64,000 bases of DNA, from positions 33,586,311 through 33,650,310 of the forward strand of contig NC_092859.1 of assembly GCF_032062135.1 (NCBI RefSeq). Direction: 5' to 3'. The notes under the pieces are model-generated. The model had not been told where the DNA came from. It did not search any database and saw only the letters and a program-made list of their open reading frames with translations. The DNA is from Pyxicephalus adspersus. Lineage: Eukaryota > Chordata > Amphibia > Anura > Pyxicephalidae. Shown here one piece after another: positions 56,030 to 64,000 of the stretch. The translations under genes and the position numbers were made by a program. Numbering within the stretch: position 1 is the stretch's first letter; every line of letters begins with the position of its first letter.

Positions 56030-56640
56030 AGCAGCAACCTGCAGCCCCACCAGTTTGGCATGTCTGCAGTCTCCCACAATATCTTCTTCAATGTCTATGA
56101 TCATCATGTTTTTGATCATCTTCTGTTCAATGTCTGCTCTCTGCTCATCCTCTGTAGCATGTATACAATGTTAATGACATGACTGGACTTTGTGAAGCAC
56201 TGCGTAATATGTCAGCACTATATAAATACTGGGTAATAATAATAATAATAATGGGTAATAATAATGTTTGACCATCTCTCGATCTTTGTCTGCAGTCTCC
56301 AAACCATCTCCTGTTGCAAGTCTACTGCCCCTGAGTAATCATTGTTCCATGTCTGCAGTCTCAAACCATCACTTCATTAATGTCCGCATTTTCTGATCAT
56401 CTCCTGATCATCTCCTGATCACGATCTTTAATCTAGGACCATCTTCTGTAGCATTTCCAAACATCTCCTGATCTATATCTGCTTTCTCCGACCATATCCT
56501 AATCCACGTTTGCAGTCTCCAACCATCTCTTCTTCAATGTCTACATTTTAGGACTATCTCCTGAAGTCTGCAGTTGCATATAATCTCTTGTTCAATGCCT
56601 GCAGTCTCTGACTATTTCCTGTAGCATACATAGTCTGAGA
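56030..56640 (+). repeat. degenerate minisatellite related to the array at 24161
   Basis: There are many irregular units of the type tgtctgcagtctcc, aaccatctcctgttcaa and tctgtagcat. The shared words (tctgaccatctc, ctgtagcat) tie it to the 24161-24850 array 32 kb away. Confidence 0.7.
56185..56262 (+). repeat. repeat fragment with (AAT)n tail
   Basis: Contains gactttgtgaagcactgcgt, aatatgtcagcactatataa, then a run of aat units. Same family as 52785. Confidence 0.55.
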
Positions 56641-57344
56641 TTTCTGTAAGATTGCATTCACTGCTATATGTGGCTATTTGCTGATGTCATTGGCTTCACA
56701 TGTGGACCACTATATTGAAAAATACCACCGAACAGTCCATTGTCCTTGGTCTGAAATCCCTGTGTCCCTCTTTACTCTTTTAGTCTGACATACAAACATG
56801 CGAAAACAAAAAAAAAGATCACTATATAACTATTTCAAAAGTGTTTCACTTTCCTAAACCTTTCATGCTACCATTAAATAATTGCATTTTTATTTTCAAA
56901 CATCAGTATAAATCAAAAGTGCAAAACAAACAAAAAATAAAACAATGATCCCTTGTACATTCTTCATGTCCATCTATCAGGGGTATCGCTCAGGTATGGC
57001 CTTTACATACTTTTACTAATAGATGTATTCAACTCCTAGAGAGAGGGAAGGGGAACACATTTTACCTCAGAGTGACACAACCCCGCCACACCCCCATTTT
57101 GTGAACCCTAAATTTTGAATACCATAAAATGATCGGTTACAACAAAAGTGTTTTTTAGCAATTGTGTTTCCTTTATATTAGATTGCAAAATTAACAGTTT
57201 AGAGGAAAATAACGCTTTTTGAATAACTGAATAATACATTCTTAGTGCAGTGTATATATATCCACCCAAAAACAAAGGACAACTAAGGAATTTGGAACAG
57301 AGAAAATTGGATCTATATGATGGAGAATTGAATCCTGACTGAAT

Positions 57345-57640
57345 AGTATTATTATTATACATTATTTATATAGCACGGACATATTACGCAGCGCTGTATA
57401 AAGTCCATAGTCATGTCACTAGCTGTCCCTCAATGAAGCTCACAATCTAATGTTCAGTCATATGTCTTTAATTCAGTCTAAGGACAATTTTGGAGGGTAA
57501 CCAATTAACCTGACTGCATGTTTTTGGGGTGTGGAGGAAACTGGAGTACCCAGACGAAACCCAGGCAGATACAGGGACAACCTGCAGACTCCATGCAGAT
57601 AGTGCCCTGGCTGAGATTCCAACCTGGGACCTAGCATTTT
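57345..57640 (+). mobile_element. old SINE/LINE-tail-like interspersed repeat
   Basis: Contains atttatatagcacggacata, cagcgctgtataaagtccat, gctcacaatctaatgttc, and the very widespread vertebrate phrases tttttggggtgtggaggaaa and actggagtacccagacgaaa. Class uncertain. Confidence 0.6.
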
Positions 57641-57879
57641 TATTTTTCATACACTTATTAGTTTTAATGGCCATATCAGTTCCTCCTTTTATTACGCACA
57701 CTGTACTCAAAACTTCCATCATTGCTTTAATATAATGAATAATATGTGTTATTACATAATTATATGTGTTATTAAATAATTTGTATTGGTTAATATTATT
57801 TATATTTATGGGTATGAGAGCCACTTAGCCTCCATCTTTTATTACACACTGTACTGTACACAGCCCGTCTCTATGGAGC

Positions 57880-58335
57880 ATGGCACAGGCTGTGACGTCA
57901 CCTGTTTCCCTTCCTTCAGTGTGTGGAGAGCCCTCGCGTCTCCCGCCAACTATCGGCCGCCGGAGCTGTCAATCAAGGCGACAGAGGGGCGGGACAAGTG
58001 CGGGCAGCTTGAGGGAAAAGGCGGCTGGTTGCAGCAGAGAGGCTCAGATAAGAGGAGGAGGGAAGTGAGTGGTGCAGTGTGCACAGCCTCCTCTTCACAA
58101 TAACATACTCACATACATCCAGCATAGTCAGTTTTCCTTGCAGATGCACACACCAATGCTGTGCAAAAAGTAAGGAGCAGCTGGAAGCCAAGTACACCTA
58201 GTGAGCTGCTGTATGCAATCTGCTGCAGGGGGGGCAGAAGTGCTCACCTAAAATAGATCCTGCTGAGGAAGAGAGCCATCATTGCTGCACACCATATTTA
58301 CCTGCCTTGACCTGAGCCTGGACTGCACCTGGTGG
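57880..58335 (+). promoter_or_regulatory. CpG-rich promoter and candidate noncoding first exon of an unidentified + strand gene
   Basis: This is one of the few CpG-dense, non-transposon stretches in the window (about 57930-58030, with gcggccgccgg-like sequence). It has a full palindromic CRE TGACGTCA (57893-57900), a GC box ggggcggg (57987-57994) and a GATA motif agataag near 58046. A consensus donor gtgagt at 58336 follows after roughly 300 bases, giving a candidate 5'UTR exon ending at 58335. Short open frames over this region do not resemble known proteins. The coding exons are presumably beyond 64000 or unrecognised. I cannot name the gene. Confidence 0.5.
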
Positions 58336-59688
58336 GTGAGTACTGTAATATTGCAATGTACACATGGATGACTGCTTATCTAAGCCTCTGTCCTGTCTCA
58401 GAACACTAGAGAGCACTACTAAAAGAGTTTCCCAAAGCTGTAACCTAAATAGAGTTTGTCTACTGAATGCTGCTGTGCAATAAATCAATTTATATTTATC
58501 TCAATGGCATCTGCAATGCAGAAAAGAATGATTTCATGGCACAGGCCATTATGCTTAAATCATGGGAATTTAAATTAGATATCAAATCCAACATTCCGTT
58601 TTACATATTGTTTTTTAATATGCAAGAAACACCTGGTGATCTCCCATGAAGGCCCTTACTTCTACAGGTGACAACTGTATCCCAATTGCTCTTCTGTGTT
58701 GTCACCTTGCTATGTGCGGGGAGGAGCAATGGTGTGCAGCTGGAGTGAATATGTATAGGCGGGAAGTGGTTGAAAGAATCTGGAGAAGATCAGAAGATGT
58801 ATAAAGCTGTAAAATTTGTTAAAAGGAATTTATTATGCTCAATGCTTTAGCTAAGTGTCACCCACTTAGGATCTAAATATACTATAAAAGCAAAATCTTC
58901 CACACCTGGCACAGTGCCATGATCAGTTCATCTGGCAGGTGGAATTAAAAGTGTCCTGGAAGAATTCTGTTACCTGTTCTATGCACTTACAAGAGGATGT
59001 ATTTCATTGAAAGTGAAAAACCTTTTTTGAGATAGAAATTATTCAACCTTTTTTTTTTTTGCCTGTGTCATATTTTCACTCATTTTATCATAGAGACACA
59101 ATATGAAGTGCTGTCACTGTAACAGGTGTCCCCATTGAATGATTTTCCTCTTATTCTGGTAACAACTGTAAAATTTCGGATTTCCACTTTAACAAATGGA
59201 GTAAACCTCTCCAGAGGGCACACAGATGGCAATAAAAATCTAACAAAGGTATGACTTTCATCTTTCAGTGTGCTGCACCAACCATATGTTGACAGCTTTG
59301 TCTCCAGATGAATAAGGCTAAGTTCATAAGTGCCAGGAACTGCAGCGGTTCACTGCTTTCCAACTACAGGTGTCATCGCTGCTGGTGTATTGTGACTTGG
59401 TCCAAGCTTTTAGCGGAAATGATCAGTCTGGATGTTTTTCCTTTGCCAATATACTTGTACTAGGAGGAATACAAAAGCTGCCATTGCCCAGCTCCTTGTC
59501 ATCTGCTTACTGCTTGGCCTCAGTACTCCCTGACCACGAGTAGGTGTATAGCTAATACTGGGTTTAAACAAATTATTTGAGTAATTCATAATATTTGGAA
59601 TACATTTCGATTAACAACCTATTCACCCAGAACTCATCTCAATCTGATACTACAATCTCTTAATAGGTCTACCTACTACTATGTAATG
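58336..59688 (+). other. probable first intron of the unidentified CpG-promoter gene
   Basis: Follows the candidate donor at 58336. No further exon is recognised. Confidence 0.35.
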
Positions 59689-60118
59689 TTAAGCTACGTA
59701 CACACTTCCAATTATTATCGTTGGAAAACGAACGACGAACGTTCATGCACGATATATATGAACGATCGTATAGCACCGCTCCTGCACATAGAGTTAACGA
59801 CACGATCGTTCGTAGATATTGTACACACAATAGATACGATCGTTGGAGCGACAGAGGAACTATGTGCACGACAGGAAAGTGAACGGACGTTCGTTCATCA
59901 CGCATGCTCTGAACATGGACGATCAACGAACGACCGTACACACGAACGATGTTCAACGATCGTCGTCCAATCCGATCCGTCGGTCCGGTCGTTCGTTTCC
60001 AGCGACTTTCCTCGTTCGTCGGCGTCGTTGGTTACTTTTTTACGAACGATTTTTTGCCCAATCGATCGTTCGTCGTTCGATTGGAACGATAAAAATTGGA
60101 AGTGTGTACGCACCTTAA
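59689..60118. mobile_element. MITE family C relative, very CpG-rich, TTAA-flanked
   Basis: The terminal arms read TTAAGCTACGTACACACTTC and, on the other strand, TTAAGGTGCGTACACACTTC. They extend inward (ccaattattatcgttggaa) for about 40 bases. The interior is packed with CGATCGTTCG-type palindromes in both orientations. Long open frames over it (up to 147 codons) are by-products of this composition and are not genes. Confidence 0.8.
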
Positions 60119-60931
60119 GGGCTGTTTAATTGCATTAAATCTAAAGGAGAAGGTACAAAGATTGCTTAAAGCTAAAACTTTTTGGCAAATGTGAAAACAT
60201 GTGTCATGTCAAAGTTGTCTGTCTCTGTGCTGGGTGATTATTGAACTCCGACAAAAAGTAATGGGAAATTCAGAATTTAGCATTTGGCACCAAGACAGAA
60301 TTAGAAATGAAATCTTCTAATAGTAACATCTGTTGACACCTTTTTTAAGCACACTTCACATGTAACAATTTATATGTTCAGTCTCCTTTACCAGCAACTG
60401 TATAGTATGAGACCTTACTGTGCACTGATTCATTAAAAAGGTTCAGGTAGGTCTTTATCGGAGTTCTCCCCAGCCTCTTTTAGCCAGATGCACCGTCCAG
60501 CACTTTTCAGTCACCACCTGGTTGTTTTTGGGTGGTTACTGAAAAGTTGGGTCACAGTACAGCCACCACCTGCCTATAGTTTCTTCCCAACCAGTTTACA
60601 GAAATTCTGGGGAGAATCCTGGATAATAGTTTTGGTAAGGTTGGTTGTGACATGTAATGTTGAACATATTGTGATTCCACTTGTCTTTTGTCTCCAGGAC
60701 AGGAGTTGAAAAGAAAAAACAATTTGCGCATGAAAATCAAAAGACAACCTGACGGGTTTTAGCCATATTCTGTTTCATTTAAAACACATTTGTAAAACAA
60801 TTTGGCTTTATGTAAACTACTTTTCAGCTCCAGAAAAAAAATATTTTATTCTGTTTTGGATATAACTGTCCTGGAACATGTAAAAAGATAACCATGTGTA
60901 TCAAATCTGTGACTCAGAAATTATTGCAACT

Positions 60932-61203
60932 AGACTAATGTTTCTCAATCAGGATTCTGTGGATCCCCAGGGTTCCTCTAAAGGTTGTTCGGAGTTCCTT
61001 GAGCAATACCAATTTGTGCCTCTCAGGCCAGTCTGATGGCAATGATCATTTTGGCCAGAAATGTAGGAGGTATTTGTCTTACTAACCACTACACTAATGT
61101 ACTGGTAGTTATGGATATAATAACTATAGCCGGAATTTTTATAGACCTAAAAGTTATTTCAAGGGCTCCCTCATGGTAAAAAGGCAGAGAAAGCCTGGTT
61201 TAG
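60932..61203 (-). mobile_element. repeat family D, inverted copy
   Basis: Begins taatgtttctcaatcaggat, then agttccttgagcaatacc, gatcattttggccagaaatg and ccactacactaatgtactgg, and ends aaggcagagaaagcctgg. Collinear with the inverted copy near 46318-46545. Confidence 0.65.
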
Positions 61204-62299
61204 AAGGAGGGCAACCTCCATTCTTCTTTAATGATATAGTCACTTTAACCATAAATTTGGGGAAAAGGTCTCAGGTTACTAGTTTTGATTTTTCTAATGC
61301 ATAAATATGTCTCTGTGTTTTAGTTAGCATGAGGTTCTAACTTTTTCCCTGTTCTTGCTACCTGACCAACATTTGTTGGTAAGCAACTTTTGTTTTTTTT
61401 TCTTAAACGCAAACCCATCAGCACTGAGTAAACATTTCCCGATTGTGTATATAATGCTTTGGCTGGCGGTGACAGCATGGTGCAGCATGTTTATCTGAGT
61501 TTTGCCTGCAGTTGTCCTTCCTTATTACTTTTCAAACAATGGCACTCATATGTGTGATTATTTTCTGATGTGTTATATTTTTTAAGATTCCATTTTTGAG
61601 ACCCAATTCATTCCTTGTTATTTCAGTGTCCCAAGCATCTGTCACTTCCTTGCATTCACATCTGTGCAAGTTTGTCCGCCCCCCCAGGGAAAGAACAGGA
61701 AGTCTGCGTGTCATGTTTATTATAGTTGGTTAAAGACTTTTGCTGAGTCTTGTAGGTTCTGCAGGTGACAGATTATTATATAGATGAACACCATGTCCTG
61801 GAAACAAGTTTGACTTTTTTTTTTAAAAGGTCTTGTAAGGATGGCTAATAATGCAGAACTCCACCTGTTTCTTTTTTTGTTTTTTTATTTCGTTTCATCC
61901 ATTGGTTTAAAAAAACAAACTTTTTGCAGTACTTTTTTTTTTTTTTTGCTATCCTGCATTATTGTCTTCTGTGTCCTCTTTTGACACTTTACTTTGCCTG
62001 CTTCTGGTCACTCAGCTTCCTTCATATGAGCCCAGTCTGTTATGAACACGTGTGGTGGGGGTATGTCACCATGCTGCCTCTGTCCCACAAGTACATTAAA
62101 ATGTCATGATGTGGGCACCCCACAGTGCTACGTTAGGATAGCCCACCTTTCCTTCTCCAGGGACTAAAAGGAAGGAACTGCGATGGCATCTGATTTTTAC
62201 ATCTTTCTGGGGCATTATTGGAAAGCTTTATCCTTTCTTTCCTGCCCGCTGACAACAGTTTCACCAGGCAGGAAGTGAATAAAAGTCTGTAATCAGGAC

Positions 62300-62531
62300 T
62301 TAAACTGTGTACCAATGACAAAAGGCTGAACAATGCATGAGCGAGCACTGTACATACAGCACCGTTCTGCTATATATAGAGTAGACGGGGGAGAATGACG
62401 GAGCGACACCCCAATGCGCTCTCTCCCCTTCACGATCCATGAACCACGAGCTCTGTAACATGCCAGATTCTCAGCCAATATCAGCACTGAGGCCATTATC
62501 GGACGAGAATCATCTGACGTGTGCGAGTTGT
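62300..62531. mobile_element. MITE family C, degraded copy
   Basis: It contains aacaatgcatgagcgagcac, a central tatatatagagtagacgg, and near the right end attatcggacgagaatcatc then gacgtgtgcgag, matching the interior of family C elements. The TIRs are no longer clear. Confidence 0.5.
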
Positions 62532-63084
62532 GTACTACAGGTAACTATTATGAATTCAGTATCACTGTTTGGGAATTCCTCTCCTCCCACATCTAAGATG
62601 ATTGGAGCAGGACAGGAAGTAAAAGTAAATATCCCAACAGCCTAGGATAGCAGTGCAAACCTTATTAAGGGTTAGCCCTTCCCCTCTTTTTTCAGAACAA
62701 TAGCTAAAAAGGTTTTAGCGTGACATAAATTTTGGTATTTGTCTGTCACTGGCTTAATGCAACCCTTTTGCTATCCAAGATGTTTTTATTAAAGTCATAT
62801 CTGTAAAATATCATTGTACATAACGCCCTATTCTTATCCTGAGGGATTGTTCACCAAATTCTACAGGGAAACAGATACCACAAATAGTGCTAATATCTTT
62901 GTTTCCATGCAGCTATCTCTGGTCCACCTGCTGACTTCCATGTAGCGACATGTCAAGGGAAATATACTAAAAAGTTGGTGAATCCCATTCCAAAAACCTT
63001 GGCCTATTTAATCATATAGGATGTTAATCTTCCCATTCTAAAACTATTTATTGTCACTAATATAGAGTTGTCCTCTTATTTATG

Positions 63085-63410
63085 GCTATAACAGCATTTA
63101 TTTTTCGGTACTGGTTTTTGATGAGATGGCTTTTCTCTCAATCAGTGTTTCAATTCATCCTATACGTGTTTAGTAGGGTTAAGGTCAGGGCTCTGTAATG
63201 GTCACATTATATCCTTCACGCAAAAATCTTCTTGTTACTTTATGTAGAAGGTTTTGAGCAAAGGGGTATTGTCATGCTTTTACCAGAAACGGGCCTTCCA
63301 CCAAATTCTTACTACAAGGTTGAAAGTAGAAATGTCTTATATGTTGTAGCATTATTACTAACCTTCACTGGGCACAACTATTTTGTCTCTTTGTTAGTCA
63401 TGCCAGCTAA
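63085..63410 (+). mobile_element. repeat family E, decayed copy
   Basis: Contains gtagggttaaggtcagggct (63173), accagaaacgggccttccac and ttcttactacaaggttgaaa, collinear with 6525-6630. The ends are lost. Confidence 0.6.
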
Positions 63411-64000
63411 TAGAAATAGCTTTATGTGTTGAATTAATAGTAATATTTAAAGGTTTGTGTTCTTTGGAGTGTTGAATTGAATATTCAATTCACCCTTAGG
63501 CTTTGTTTTATTTACTTGTCCCAAACACAACCAATGCAAACAGATATTTGAGGCACACTAAGTTATAGACTAGAAAATGTTCTCGCTTGTACAGCATTTC
63601 TAAACTTTACTGAAATCAATACGATTGTTTGTGTGTTTACAGTATGTGTACAAAGATGTATGTGACGAATCACAGCTGTCAATGTGTCATGCAGTCATAT
63701 GTTTTTGCTCAACAAAGTAGTGAAAAAATCTTCTATCACTTTGAAAGTCAAATAAACTTGGTAGGTGCCACTGTAGAACAAGAATATAAAATTATATTTT
63801 TGGTTGTCGTAAACAATATTTTATTGCATATATTAGATATTGTATAATATTAAAATGCAACAATATAGTTTTACAACCCTTCTGGAGCTTTTAATGTGCT
63901 GATAGACCTTCAGACCAAATTGTGATTCAGTTCCAGCAAGTATAAATGTATTTTTTTTCTTGATCAGGTAAATACTTTGAAACAATCTGAAGGGATTTAT

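Larger units (their letters stand above)
60119..64000. other. no gene seen to the window end
   Basis: Repeats of families C, D and E are listed separately. The remainder is AT-rich without recognisable exons. Confidence 0.5.

Noticed and set aside
57880..58103. Overlapping open frames of 62 and 105 codons in the CpG-rich promoter
   Set aside because: CpG islands often lack stops by composition. The frames have no recognisable family and no consistent splice continuation.
59686..60129. 147-codon open frame on the + strand and a 91-codon companion
   Set aside because: They lie entirely within the palindromic family C transposon. The residue pattern follows CGATCGTTCG repeats and no protein family is recognised.
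36900..64000. Second, tandem troponin I gene or a TNNT gene
   Set aside because: I looked for the KRPxLRRVRxSADAML core and flanking exons on both strands by eye and found none. A translated search of this and the adjoining sequence would be needed to exclude it.

Overview
The window is vertebrate nuclear DNA: small exons with GT-AG (and one GC-AG) splice sites are scattered through long, AT-rich, repeat-laden introns and intergenic DNA. The two recognisable proteins, together with the many short palindromic DNA-transposon derivatives, suggest an amphibian, most likely a frog. The species assignment is inference. Three runs of N (13551-14094, 22513-23043, 24265-24755) are assembly gaps.

Positions 1-7.4 kb hold the 3' half of rmnd1 (mitochondrial RMND1, DUF155 family) on the + strand. 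Six exons encode the last 172 residues, ending in a C-terminal membrane helix and stop at 6948-6950. The 5' half lies upstream of the window. From 7.4 to 24.9 kb I see no protein-coding host gene: there are DNA-transposon fragments, a decayed L1/Tx1-type LINE 3' end at about 11.3-12.4 kb, minisatellites and two of the gaps. From 25.1 to about 36.7 kb there is a complete troponin I gene on the + strand. It has seven coding exons, including a 4-nt microexon, that join without frame breaks into a 182-residue protein, plus a probable separate 3'UTR exon. Its sequence mixes slow-type (TNNI1) and fast-type (TNNI2) signatures, and it sits beside rmnd1 rather than in the TNNI/TNNT gene pairs of mammals. 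It may therefore be one of the non-amniote troponin I classes. A compact muscle-type motif cluster lies just upstream of its start exon, and a tandem array of CTCF-core-like motifs lies in the intron after it.

From 36.8 to 57.8 kb there is no supported gene. This stretch carries a GC-rich, G-rich, repeat-like block (38.7-41.1 kb), several MITE copies and minisatellites. At 57.88-58.34 kb a CpG-rich segment with a full CRE, a GC box and a downstream splice-donor candidate looks like the promoter and first exon of a + strand gene whose coding exons are not recognisable before the window ends. The final 6 kb is mostly repeats, including a strikingly CpG-rich palindromic transposon at 59689-60118.

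The two genes have no obvious functional link: one acts in mitochondrial translation and the other in the sarcomere thin filament. I found no novel multi-gene system. The most interesting content is the troponin I paralog and its location.
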